Below, piece by piece: positions 45,397 to 54,141 of a stretch of DNA of 64,000 bases. Under the pieces are notes generated by a model. That model was not told where the DNA came from. It saw only the letters and a program-made list of their open reading frames with translations, and ran no database searches. The number at the start of each line of letters is the position of its first letter. The first letter of the stretch is position 1. The translations under genes were made by a program, and so were the position numbers. Source of the DNA: Jejuia sp043557195 (GTDB lineage: Bacteria; Bacteroidota; Bacteroidia; Flavobacteriales; Flavobacteriaceae); NCBI GenBank assembly GCA_043557195.1, contig CP121314.1:2170001-2234000 (forward strand), given 5' to 3'.

Positions 45397-46654
45397 TTGT
45401 TTTTTGAGGTTCTTCTAACTGAAATACTTTTTTAATAAGTTCCAGGCTATCATCCGTAGAAACAGCATCATCTTTTAAATGATGTGCAAAATGATTGGTG
45501 ATTTTTTGAATGATTTTATTACTGATTAATTCCGCTTGCTCTTCATTGAAATCGTTCAGTTTTTTTCTCTGAGTATCCAATTCCGCAGCAGCAAAATCAG
45601 TCAGTTTATGTTTTAATGCTTTTATGGTAGGCGCGAACTTTCTGGTTTCTAACCAACCATTAAACTCTGTTTTTACGTCCTCTATAATGACTTCAGCTAA
45701 AGGAATATCCGCTTTACGCATTTCTAAAGTTTCATCCGTAATCTTAGATAAATGATCTAAATGTACTAAAGACACATTATCTAGTTCCTGAACATTTTCA
45801 TTTACATTCTTAGGAATAGATAAATCTAAAATTAGAAGCGGCTTTTTAGTTTGAATAATGTGTTTATCTATTGTAGGACGCTGTGCACCAGTTGCTACAA
45901 TCAAAATATCCGATTTACTGATTTCTTCTTGCAGATTAGCATAATCCTTTACCACTAAATTGAACTTTCCAGCAATGCGTTCTGCTTTGTCTTTAGTTCT
46001 ATTGATTAGAGTGATATGCTCATTTTCGGTATGCTTTACCAAGTTTTCACAAGTATTTCTACCGATCTTTCCAGTTCCAAATAACAGGATATCCTTGTTT
46101 GAAACATCATCAATATTATTGAAAATATATTGTACGGAAGCAAAAGATACTGAAGTTGCTCCAGATGAAATATTAGTTTCAGTTTTTATACGTTTACTTG
46201 CTTGAATCACAGCATTTACCAAACGTTCAGAAAAATGATTCAATAACCCATATTTTCTGGAAATTTTTGTACTTGCTTTTAATTGACTGATAATTTCAAA
46301 ATCACCAAGAATTTGACTGTCCAATCCAGAACCTACACGGAACATATGCGCAATCGCTTCTTTGTTCTTATAGATATAGGCAACATCACGAAATTCTTCA
46401 ACTGTACCATTTGTATTATCACACAATAATTCGATAAGTTGATATGGATGTTGCGAGAAACCATATATTTCCGTACGGTTACATGTTGAAGTCACAATTA
46501 AACTTTCAATGCCATTTTCTTTGGCTTGCACCAACAATGCATGCTTAGATTCTTCATCTAAACTAAAACGGCCTCTTATGTTGGCATCAGCTTTTTTATA
46601 ACTTAAGCCAATGGCATAAAAAGAACTACTTCTACTAATATTGTATTTATGCAT
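45389..46654 (-). CDS. hemA: Glutamyl-tRNA reductase
   Basis: 421 residues, the first committed enzyme of the C5 heme pathway, reducing glutamyl-tRNA to glutamate-1-semialdehyde. The catalytic cysteine lies in IVTSTCNRTEIY near residue 58. The GSGLDSQILGDFEI region and the NADPH site LLFGTGKIGRNTCENL are intact. First gene of the minus-strand heme run. A TAnnTTTG element lies 23 bases upstream, and an AraC-type regulator is divergent. Confidence 0.97.
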   Translation of the reverse strand: MHKYNISRSSSFYAIGLSYKKADANIRGRFSLDEESKHALLVQAKENGIESLIVTSTCNRTEIYGFSQHPYQLIELLCDNTNGTVEEFRDVAYIYKNKEAIAHMFRVGSGLDSQILGDFEIISQLKASTKISRKYGLLNHFSERLVNAVIQASKRIKTETNISSGATSVSFASVQYIFNNIDDVSNKDILLFGTGKIGRNTCENLVKHTENEHITLINRTKDKAERIAGKFNLVVKDYANLQEEISKSDILIVATGAQRPTIDKHIIQTKKPLLILDLSIPKNVNENVQELDNVSLVHLDHLSKITDETLEMRKADIPLAEVIIEDVKTEFNGWLETRKFAPTIKALKHKLTDFAAAELDTQRKKLNDFNEEQAELISNKIIQKITNHFAHHLKDDAVSTDDSLELIKKVFQLEEPQKTNV

Positions 46655-46676
46655 TGCTCTACCTGAAATTGCGAAA

Positions 46677-46684
46677 CAAAAATA
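46677..46684 (-). promoter_or_regulatory. candidate -7 promoter element for hemA (TATTTTTG)
   Basis: On the minus strand TATTTTTG matches TAnnTTTG and ends 22 bases before the hemA ATG. A TTTG about 28 bases further upstream is too far for the usual 17-23 base spacer. Confidence 0.5.
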
Positions 46685-46778
46685 TATGTAACAGTGATTA
46701 AAAAATAACGCTCAAAGAACTTTTAATATCGTTTGTGGTTTTTTAATGTTATTTCGATAAAAAACATGATAAATGTCA

Positions 46779-46786
46779 TATTTTTG
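46779..46786 (+). promoter_or_regulatory. candidate -7 promoter element for the AraC-type gene (TATTTTTG)
   Basis: TAnnTTTG match 60 bases before the ATG at 46847. Together with 46677-46684 it gives back-to-back promoters in the 192-base divergent region. Confidence 0.5.
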
Positions 46787-46846
46787 TAGTGAATTTGGCA
46801 GGTTTGAATGCTTTAATTTAGAACTATTCTAAATAAAAACAAAAAA

Positions 46847-47743
46847 ATGGATGCAAACGATAATATGAAAAGTGTCGCTCGAAGTATTTTTGAAGAAACA
46901 AAGGTTGATGACGGGTTTTTGATTTTGATGTTTAAAAATGATGAAAGTGTCGCTCAAAATGTTGCAAAAGAAATAGATAGTAGTTTTATTCAGTTTCACT
47001 TTTGTATTAAGGGAGGGACAAAATTTGTGTTTAATCAAGGGCGTTATAGTTTAGATATTCATGAAGAGAATTCTTTGTTATTATACAATCCACAACGCGA
47101 ATTGCCTATTGACCTTCAAGTGGCACCTAATTCTTGGATAGTTTCAATTTTAATATCGATACAGAAATTTCATGGCTTGTTTTCACAAGAAGCCGACTAT
47201 ATTTCATTTTTAAATTCTGAAAATAAAGACAAGAAATATTATAAAGATGGTGCGATAACACCTTCTATGGCAATTGTTCTCAATCAATTGATAAATTATA
47301 GTTTGAACTCATCTATAAAACAACTCTATTTTAAAGGAAAAGCATACGAGTTATTGAGCTTGTATTTTAATAGAAGTGAAGATGCCAATATTGAACAATG
47401 TCCTTTTTTAGTAGATGAAGCCAATGTTATAAAAATAAGAAAGGCAAAAGATATTGTTGTGGCTCGTATGGCAGAACCACCAAGTTTACAAGAGCTAGCA
47501 GATGAAATTGGTCTCAATATAAAAAAGCTTAAGGAAGGGTTTAAGCAAATTTATGGAGATTCAGTATTTAGTTTTCTGTTTGATTACAAAATGGAAGTAG
47601 CAAGAAAACTATTAGAGTCTGGTGAAAATAACGTAAATGAAGTGGGACTAAAAGTGGGATATAGCACTTCCAGTCACTTTATAGCAGCTTTTAAAAAGAA
47701 GTATGGTACAACGCCAAAAAAATACGTGATGTCCTTAAACTAA
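46847..47743 (+). CDS. AraC family transcriptional regulator, divergent from hemA
   Basis: 298 residues. The N-terminal about 190 residues form a sensor part without clear family match (FHFCIKGGTKFVFNQGRYSLDIHEENSLLLYNP looks cupin-like). The C-terminal double helix-turn-helix is clear: PPSLQELADEIGLNIKKLKEGFKQIYG and NNVNEVGLKVGYSTSSHFIAAFKKKYGTTPKKYV. The position back-to-back with the heme operon suggests that it controls hemA and its run, perhaps sensing iron or heme. That is inference from gene order. Confidence 0.9.
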   Translation: MDANDNMKSVARSIFEETKVDDGFLILMFKNDESVAQNVAKEIDSSFIQFHFCIKGGTKFVFNQGRYSLDIHEENSLLLYNPQRELPIDLQVAPNSWIVSILISIQKFHGLFSQEADYISFLNSENKDKKYYKDGAITPSMAIVLNQLINYSLNSSIKQLYFKGKAYELLSLYFNRSEDANIEQCPFLVDEANVIKIRKAKDIVVARMAEPPSLQELADEIGLNIKKLKEGFKQIYGDSVFSFLFDYKMEVARKLLESGENNVNEVGLKVGYSTSSHFIAAFKKKYGTTPKKYVMSLN

Positions 47744-47764
47744 CGATTTATAATCATTTTTCTT

Positions 47765-47772
47765 TATATTTG
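47765..47772 (+). promoter_or_regulatory. candidate -7 promoter element (TATATTTG)
   Basis: TAnnTTTG match 30 bases before the ATG of the 52-codon gene, so that gene may have its own promoter. Confidence 0.45.
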
Positions 47773-47802
47773 ATAAATAAATAACCCCAAAACCTATTTA
47801 TT

Positions 47803-47961
47803 ATGAAATTTCTAACCCCAGAAATTGAAGCCTTATCAAAACAGTATGTCAAAGGTAAATCCTTAGCAAAACCGAGTGCATCTTGCGGTATTTTTCAAGA
47901 CTGTAATCCTCTAGAAAATCACTCAGATTCTTATCAGCAATATCGAAAACTAGGGAGCTAA
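47803..47961 (+). CDS. Small protein, 52 residues, two cysteines
   Basis: ATG to TAA frame: MKFLTPEIEALSKQYVKGKS, then LAKPSASCGIFQDCNPLENH and a polar end (YQQYRKLGS). It has an amphipathic first helix and two cysteines at residues 28 and 34 that could be redox-active or bind a metal. It has a candidate promoter and lies between the AraC-type gene and the convergent TraB/GumN gene, ending six bases from the latter. No family recognised; too short for most gene finders. Confidence 0.55.
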   Translation: MKFLTPEIEALSKQYVKGKSLAKPSASCGIFQDCNPLENHSDSYQQYRKLGS

Positions 47962-47966
47962 ACGCT

Positions 47967-50900
47967 TTAATACATATTTATTTTAATACGCTTGCGTGTT
48001 TTGTGTTTTATTTGAAGCACAATATCATCAATAACGTCGTTCTCAGTTTTGTATCCTGAAATTGAAGCGCCTCGCTTTAATCCTGTATAGTAGGGTTTCA
48101 GCTTGTAAATTTTACTTTCAGAATCTTCAAAAGCGATAACATGTAAAAAGGCATCTTCTTCTTTTTGCCGTTTATCAGTACGTCTAAAAAGAAATAAACG
48201 AATGGATTTGTCATTATCGGTTTTAAAGTTTTTTTCTTCTATAAATGTAATCGTATTTTCAGAAGTTTTAAAGTTGCTATTGGCAAATAATTTTGACTTT
48301 GCATAAGCTTTTAAATCCACTACTGATGTTTCATTTTCATCCAAAAGTTTGTGATTTTTAAGCTTAGGAATAAGCATGTGTTGCGCCGCTTCGTTTAAAA
48401 GCGTTTTATTTTTTAGCTTGTCGGTAATCATCTCATTGTTAGATTTCAAAAGCGCATAATACGTAGTTAATGCCTCCCAATCTTCAGTTTCTAAAAGCCT
48501 TAAATAGAACAATTTTACATCTTTGTCTTCTCTGTAAGGGAAGAGCAATTTTACATAGTTTTCCAAAGAAAAATTATTTCTTGACGCATAAGAATACCGC
48601 TGTTTATTCCCTAAACTGCGTTTTATTTGAATTTTAGCATCATTAATAATCTGTTTTTTAAACTTCTTGTAAATCTTGGGTTTTACAGTGTTGCTGTCTA
48701 GTAATTTGGTCAACAATCTATAAATAGGTGATTTATATTCTTCAACTATTGAAAAATTAAGCAATTCTGGAAACAAAACTTTCGCACTTTTTAACGAATC
48801 TGTTTTTTGACTATATGCCGAAAATGACGGCGTTTTTGTTCCTAGTGGTAAATCGGTATTCATTAACTCTAAAATAAACTCGTAAGACGATTTGTCTCTA
48901 CGTTGGAAAAATGCATTCAAAATAATGTTTTGAATAGAAGGGGTAGAGTATGATTTTAAATATAACTTTCGTGTATAATTTGTAACGGTTTCACTTTTAT
49001 CATTGGTGATGAGTTGACGAATTAGATGGTTTTTAATTTGTGTTTTATTCTCTGGAAATTTAAAATTATCTATCACATCTATAATCTTTGAAGTGTGTTT
49101 TTTTGAAAAATCTACTTCAGAATAACCGCTTAGAACAATACTGTCATTGTTTTTCAAAGCTTCGAAAAACTTTGCTGTTTTATCTTCAAAAATATCTTCA
49201 CCGAGAAGCGTGTCTAATGGTGTAAAGGACTTATAAAACTCAGTTAAAAACGCTGAAGGTTTATTAATTGAATCTGTTAGGGCCGCTAACTTATATAACA
49301 CGCCTTTTTTCTGAATATATTTTACTGAAATTTCCTTGGTACTTAAGGAATCTCTTAATTTGTGAATGAGATAGTTATATCCATTTTCACTGAAACGTTT
49401 TTCGGCTACAGAAATAAATTTTTTACGCTCTGGCAAACCCGAAAGCCCAGGAAGATTTAAAAAAGAAGGGGTTTTAGTTAGTTGATTCCATAGGCTATCT
49501 ACATTTTGATACATTTTTAAATCATGAAACTTAGTGCGTCTTATAGAAACCTGTTCATTGGCTTTGGTTGTGTAGGTTGTGTTTTTTATGGTTTCATCAT
49601 AAGGTTTTTTACGCTGATTGTTATTGTAAAACTGATTGAAAGGTAATGGCGATTTTACTGGAGAATTCACTGTAAAATGTAGCGATGTATCTGTAACTTT
49701 TTTAAAGGTTTCGTAAGTCGCATTTTTGAATGTTAACGACTGAAAATAAGAATTCGCAGTGGCTTTAGCATCGCCATAATACCCCATTAAATAGTAACTA
49801 CCATCCTTTACAATAGATTTTAACCATAATTTATGTTGTGATGTAGAGTCTAAAACCACTGAAGACATGTAGCTTTTGTAACTTTCATTTATAGCTTTTG
49901 TTTCAACTTCTTTTATATCTAGGTTTTTATAAAAACTTGTGTGAATGTATTTAGCTTCAAAAGCATCTTCTTCAATATATTCTACATCATGTTGAGGCGA
50001 TTCTTTAAAGAAATAGTAATCATTTTTATTTCCTAAGGCTTGCACCAACTTTTTACCTGTGTGTTCTAAATTTGCAGTGATGTAATTTTCAGGACATTCA
50101 AACGTATATTTTCCATGAGGTTCTTTAAAGGTTGTTATTGCTGTACTTAAAGGTTTAAAACTTATAGAACTAAATATGTCATCTTCATGTAACAACACAA
50201 AGTCCTTTTTACCTCCAAATTTCACCACAATTATTTCCAGTGGCGTTTTGTAAATATGATATTTTTGGTAATCACCTTTTTTAGTTTTATTTAAAATACT
50301 AATTCCTGGATATGGTGTTTTAAAGGCCTCTTTTTCTATAATAGTTCCAGGCACATCCTCGTATAACAAGTTTTTTATAAAAGCTAAATCTACTTTATCA
50401 TTTTGGTTTGGCAAATACTCAAAAGTGTTTAGTCTATTTATAGTGAGGTATGCCCCATTTGTCATGTCTGGAGCTACATAATATTTTATGCCTTCAGCAT
50501 TAAACTCTCTAAGTTCATCAAAGCTCTTGATGCTCATAAAACCATCAGAAGTAGATTGAAGCGACAGTTTAGGTTCTGTAAACTTTTGCTCTAACTTATC
50601 CTTTTCAAGACTTGCGTATTTGGTTTGTTTAGATATTAAAGGTTTCACAGTATATCCGCGTTCCCTAAGCATATTCAGCATACCTTTTTCACCACCTAAA
50701 TGTGCTGCTCCAACTCCAGAAAACACTATTTTTTTATGCATAAGTGTATCCAAAACATTCACCATGTTCTCATTGCGTTTAAACAACATGTGTTCCCTAT
50801 AGTAATTGGTGTTAGTAGCAGCTCCAATTGAGTCTAGCAACTCAATGTCGCGCTCACGATACACATCTTCTTGAAACATAAACATGTTTTTCTTTTCCAT

Positions 50901-51476
50901 GAGTTTTATAAACCAATCATCAGGTTTACGCTTGTTCATGTTAAAGCTAGCTTTTGTAGTGAGATAGCGAGATTCTCTAAAATCCTCAAGACCGATTACG
51001 GGCTTGTTGTTCTTTTTCCCAGCCTGATAAATAAACATATCCAGATAGGTTTCTTCCTCAAAATCATCAACATAAGAGTTTTTGCGATAGAGATAGCTGT
51101 TAATTAAATAATTGTCAACCCTAATAACACTGCGCATTTGTACAGGGTCTAACGGCGATAACCTAAACAGGTTGCCATAAAAATCACTGCCATACATAAA
51201 ACTGTCAAAGTCATAATTAAAGCTAAAGTCTTCGTGCATAAACTTTAACCATTGTGTTGGGTCTGACTCCAAAGCAACGCATTCACTTTTGTTCAATGCC
51301 TCATAAAACACATCATCTAATCGAAATGCAACTTTGCTGCTTACGTGCATTGTGCCATAAATATAGGATGGGTGTTGTAGCCCATTTCCAGAGATTTCCC
51401 AAAGCAAACTTTTTTCTTGTGAAAACGAGAAATTATACAACAGTAAAAGCAGTGGAAGGCACAGTAATTTTTTCAT
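47967..51476 (-). CDS. TraB/GumN domain protein with long unknown C-terminal region
   Basis: 1,169 residues, exported (signal peptide to about residue 19, YNFSFSQ). Residues 20-290 match TraB/GumN (Tiki-like) proteins: YIYGTMHVSS at 39-48 and FSGVGAAHLGG near 262 carry the GxxH and GxxH motifs linked to metalloprotease activity in the superfamily. The remaining 870 residues have no family I recognise; they are mixed with helical stretches rich in lysine, and end in KIYKLKPYYTGLKRGASISGY. Normal GumN proteins are about 290 residues. Confidence 0.82.
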   Translation of the reverse strand: MKKLLCLPLLLLLYNFSFSQEKSLLWEISGNGLQHPSYIYGTMHVSSKVAFRLDDVFYEALNKSECVALESDPTQWLKFMHEDFSFNYDFDSFMYGSDFYGNLFRLSPLDPVQMRSVIRVDNYLINSYLYRKNSYVDDFEEETYLDMFIYQAGKKNNKPVIGLEDFRESRYLTTKASFNMNKRKPDDWFIKLMEKKNMFMFQEDVYRERDIELLDSIGAATNTNYYREHMLFKRNENMVNVLDTLMHKKIVFSGVGAAHLGGEKGMLNMLRERGYTVKPLISKQTKYASLEKDKLEQKFTEPKLSLQSTSDGFMSIKSFDELREFNAEGIKYYVAPDMTNGAYLTINRLNTFEYLPNQNDKVDLAFIKNLLYEDVPGTIIEKEAFKTPYPGISILNKTKKGDYQKYHIYKTPLEIIVVKFGGKKDFVLLHEDDIFSSISFKPLSTAITTFKEPHGKYTFECPENYITANLEHTGKKLVQALGNKNDYYFFKESPQHDVEYIEEDAFEAKYIHTSFYKNLDIKEVETKAINESYKSYMSSVVLDSTSQHKLWLKSIVKDGSYYLMGYYGDAKATANSYFQSLTFKNATYETFKKVTDTSLHFTVNSPVKSPLPFNQFYNNNQRKKPYDETIKNTTYTTKANEQVSIRRTKFHDLKMYQNVDSLWNQLTKTPSFLNLPGLSGLPERKKFISVAEKRFSENGYNYLIHKLRDSLSTKEISVKYIQKKGVLYKLAALTDSINKPSAFLTEFYKSFTPLDTLLGEDIFEDKTAKFFEALKNNDSIVLSGYSEVDFSKKHTSKIIDVIDNFKFPENKTQIKNHLIRQLITNDKSETVTNYTRKLYLKSYSTPSIQNIILNAFFQRRDKSSYEFILELMNTDLPLGTKTPSFSAYSQKTDSLKSAKVLFPELLNFSIVEEYKSPIYRLLTKLLDSNTVKPKIYKKFKKQIINDAKIQIKRSLGNKQRYSYASRNNFSLENYVKLLFPYREDKDVKLFYLRLLETEDWEALTTYYALLKSNNEMITDKLKNKTLLNEAAQHMLIPKLKNHKLLDENETSVVDLKAYAKSKLFANSNFKTSENTITFIEEKNFKTDNDKSIRLFLFRRTDKRQKEEDAFLHVIAFEDSESKIYKLKPYYTGLKRGASISGYKTENDVIDDIVLQIKHKTRKRIKINMY

Positions 51477-51596
51477 AAATCAGCTTTGAATTGATAAATA
51501 TAGAAATAAAAAGAGTGTTACCTAATCCTAATGAGGGAATAGATTTTATCAATGAGTGAACGAATAAATAATTACGCTATTGTAAATTATGTGTCG

Positions 51597-51604
51597 TATT
51601 TTTG
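51597..51604 (+). promoter_or_regulatory. candidate -7 promoter element (TATTTTTG)
   Basis: TAnnTTTG match 20 bases before the ATG at 51624. A TTG lies 14 bases upstream, shorter than usual. It supports the later start of the following gene. Confidence 0.45.
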
Positions 51605-51623
51605 CTATAAACAAAAAATCATT

Positions 51624-52223
51624 ATGAGATTATTCACTACACTAGTTTTCGCCTTTTTAATTACAATACAAAGTTTTTCACAAACTCATACAAAAGAGAT
51701 TGAAAAAGAAGCACAAACGTATTATGATTATATGACGGAAATGAATCTTGATGGCGTGCTAGATTATATGCATCCAAAAATGTTTGAGATGGCTTCTAGA
51801 GAGCAAATGAAAGCAGGTATGGAGCAAATGTTTAATTCACCACAAATGAAAATTGAATTCATCTCTAATGATGTAACTAGTGTGAGTGATGATATGGATG
51901 TAGAAGGCGTAATTTATGCTGTTGTGTTTTACAATAGTAAAATGCGAATGACTTTTTTATCAGAAAAAGATAAACCTGCTGAAGAACAAAAAGACTATTT
52001 AGAACTAATGAAATCTACCATGGCAGCTCAGTTTGGTGCTGAAAATGTTTCTGTAGATGAAGAAACCATGTCGTTAGTGGTTAACAACAACTCGACTATG
52101 TTCGCCATTAAAAACCCAAGTTTTGATGGTTGGAAGTTTTTAGGTAACGAGAAAAATATGGGTGCTTTTGTAGATTCTATAGTACCTGAATCGGTTAGAA
52201 CTGCACTATTAAAAGCAGAATAA
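51624..52223 (+). CDS. Secreted protein of about 199 residues, unknown function
   Basis: Starting at the ATG at 51624 the protein has a clean signal peptide (MRLFTTLVFAFLITIQSFSQ). The frame is open 24 codons further upstream, but that stretch overlaps the candidate promoter and is not signal-like. The mature part starts with a helix (KEIEKEAQTYYDYMTEMNLDGVLDYMHPKMFEM) resembling SnoaL/NTF2-like folds, and strands follow. It precedes hemH by 40 bases on the same strand. Confidence 0.8.
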   Translation: MRLFTTLVFAFLITIQSFSQTHTKEIEKEAQTYYDYMTEMNLDGVLDYMHPKMFEMASREQMKAGMEQMFNSPQMKIEFISNDVTSVSDDMDVEGVIYAVVFYNSKMRMTFLSEKDKPAEEQKDYLELMKSTMAAQFGAENVSVDEETMSLVVNNNSTMFAIKNPSFDGWKFLGNEKNMGAFVDSIVPESVRTALLKAE

Positions 52224-52263
52224 ATAAACGTTTCTTTGTGTAATTGCGAATGAAAAAAGAGAT

Positions 52264-53301
52264 ATGAAAGGCATACTTTTAGTTAATTTAGGTTCTCCCG
52301 ACAGTCCAGAACCCAAAGATGTTAAAAAATATTTAGGTGAATTCTTAATGGACGAGCGCGTTATTGATGTGCCATTATGGGCGAGAAACTTGCTTGTAAA
52401 AGGTATTATATTAAACACACGCCCAAAAGCTTCAGCTAAAGCTTACAAGAAAATTTGGTGGGAAGAAGGGTCACCATTGATTGTACTATCAGAAAGACTT
52501 CAAGAAAAAGTGCAAGAGAAGGTGAAGTATCCTGTTGCATTAGCGATGAGATATGGCAGTATGACCATTAAAAAAGGACTTCAAGAATTAGTTGATAAAG
52601 GCTGTACAGAAATCAAAACCATTCCACTTTACCCACAATTTGCAATGGCCACTACCGAAACTATTGATGTAAAAGTAGATGAACTGGTTGCTGAGTATTT
52701 TCCACAAGTAAAAATTACGCGAACACCAGCATTTTACGGGCGCGAAGATTATATAAATGTACTTTCAAAAAGTATAGCTGAAACCCTTGATGGTTTAGAT
52801 TATGAGCATATCCTGTTTAGTTATCACGGTGTTCCTGAGCGTCATATTCGTAAAAGTGATGTTACAAATGGTAATTGCAAAATGGATGGTAAATGTTGCT
52901 TTAAAAAAGGAAGTCCGCAACACGAATTTTGTTACCGTCATCAATGTGAAATCACTACTGTAAATGTTGCTAAAAAATTAGGCTTAAAAAACGGCACCTA
53001 TTCCACTACATTTCAATCAAGACTTGGTTTTGATCCATGGCTGCAACCATACACAGATCGCACTATAGAGCGTATGGGAAAAGAAGGCATTAAAAAAATA
53101 GCCATTGTTACACCTGCATTTGTGAGCGATTGTTTGGAGACTTTAGAAGAGATTGCCATGGAAGGCGAAGAAATTTTCCATGAAGTAGGCGGAAAGGATT
53201 TTACGGTTATTCCTTGTTTAAACGAACGTGAAGATTTTGCTCAAGTTATCGCTAATATGGCAGAAGAGTGGACAACAGATAAAACCTCAGTTACCGCTTA
53301 G
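52264..53301 (+). CDS. hemH: Ferrochelatase
   Basis: 345 residues. Inserts ferrous iron into protoporphyrin IX. Family features are VNLGSPDSPEPKDVKKYL, YPQFAMATTET and the catalytic-histidine stretch FSYHGVPERH near residue 186. A five-cysteine cluster follows at 205, 211, 212, 223 and 228, more than most ferrochelatases have in this loop. PAFVSDCLETLEEI is near the end. It lies 52 bases before the HemJ-like gene, so the last two heme steps are adjacent. Confidence 0.96.
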   Translation: MKGILLVNLGSPDSPEPKDVKKYLGEFLMDERVIDVPLWARNLLVKGIILNTRPKASAKAYKKIWWEEGSPLIVLSERLQEKVQEKVKYPVALAMRYGSMTIKKGLQELVDKGCTEIKTIPLYPQFAMATTETIDVKVDELVAEYFPQVKITRTPAFYGREDYINVLSKSIAETLDGLDYEHILFSYHGVPERHIRKSDVTNGNCKMDGKCCFKKGSPQHEFCYRHQCEITTVNVAKKLGLKNGTYSTTFQSRLGFDPWLQPYTDRTIERMGKEGIKKIAIVTPAFVSDCLETLEEIAMEGEEIFHEVGGKDFTVIPCLNEREDFAQVIANMAEEWTTDKTSVTA

Positions 53302-53352
53302 TTTTTTTATGCTTAAATTTAAAAACTCAAAGTAATTACGCATAAATTATCA

Positions 53353-53898
53353 ATGGCATATTTCTATTTAAAAGCATTTCATCTCATTTTTGTCATTACT
53401 TGGTTTGCAGGCTTGTTCTACATTCCGCGGCTTTTTGTGTATCAAATAGAAGCGTTTCACAAACCATCGCCAGATAAAGAAATTTTAGGGAAACAACTCA
53501 AACTTATGGCAAAACGCCTATGGTTTATCATCACATGGCCATCGGCAATTTTAGCGCTAGTTTTTGGGTTGTCACTGTTTTACATCAATCCCACACTATT
53601 TTATCAACCTTGGATGCAAGTTAAATTAGGCTTCATATTACTCCTGTTCATCTACCACATAAAAACCCATCAGTATTACAAACAATTGCAAAACGATGTG
53701 GTAAAAAAAACATCAAGCTACATGCGTATCTGGAACGAAGGTGCCACCTTTATCCTATTCGCAGTCATCTTTTTAGTCATACTCAAAAGCGCCATAAACT
53801 GGATTTGGGGCGTTATCGGAATTTTTGTTTTAGGAGTTCTTATCATGCTAGGGTACAAACTCTATAAAAACATAAGAGAAAAAAATCCAGAAGCTTAA
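53353..53898 (+). CDS. hemJ: HemJ-like protoporphyrinogen oxidase (CopD family membrane protein)
   Basis: 181 residues with four or five membrane segments. The start (YFYLKAFHLIFVITWFAGLFYIPRLFVYQ) has the conserved histidine at residue 10 and arginine after FYIP that are typical of HemJ. WMQVKLGFILLL in the middle holds the conserved lysine. HemJ oxidises protoporphyrinogen IX to protoporphyrin IX. No hemG or hemY is visible, and it lies next to hemH, which supports this reading. Confidence 0.88.
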   Translation: MAYFYLKAFHLIFVITWFAGLFYIPRLFVYQIEAFHKPSPDKEILGKQLKLMAKRLWFIITWPSAILALVFGLSLFYINPTLFYQPWMQVKLGFILLLFIYHIKTHQYYKQLQNDVVKKTSSYMRIWNEGATFILFAVIFLVILKSAINWIWGVIGIFVLGVLIMLGYKLYKNIREKNPEA

Positions 53899-53904
53899 TA
53901 ACTA

Positions 53905-53994
53905 GGGCGCTCCCCAAGGGTCCGGCTTTCGGCAGTCGCTCTCTCCTGCGTCGAGGAGCTTCAACAAATGCCTCAATCCCTAGCGCATCTATCT
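53905..53994 (-). repeat. dispersed structured element R5
   Basis: Minus-strand copy starting seven bases after the hemJ stop. Its stem GCGCT/AGCGC (minus strand 53986-53981 and 53912-53907) carries the same T-to-C, A-to-G change as R3. The sequence TTGGCAGATAGATGCGC at its outer end matches the TTGGCAGATAGGTGCGC before R3. Confidence 0.8.
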
Positions 53995-54141
53995 GCCAAT
54001 GTTATTTAAACACCAAACTATAGTTTCTTTTTGCTAATTTTATTTTGAAAACTACCATAAGGTCTTTGGTGCGATTATTGCTATCTTTAGTCCATTAACA
54101 TTTTCAAAGAAATATCTTAAATCGGTAATGCCATCTTGCGG

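Noticed and set aside
51552..51623. Earlier ATG for the secreted protein before hemH
   Set aside because: The extension covers a TAnnTTTG promoter-like element and would bury the signal peptide 24 residues inside the protein.
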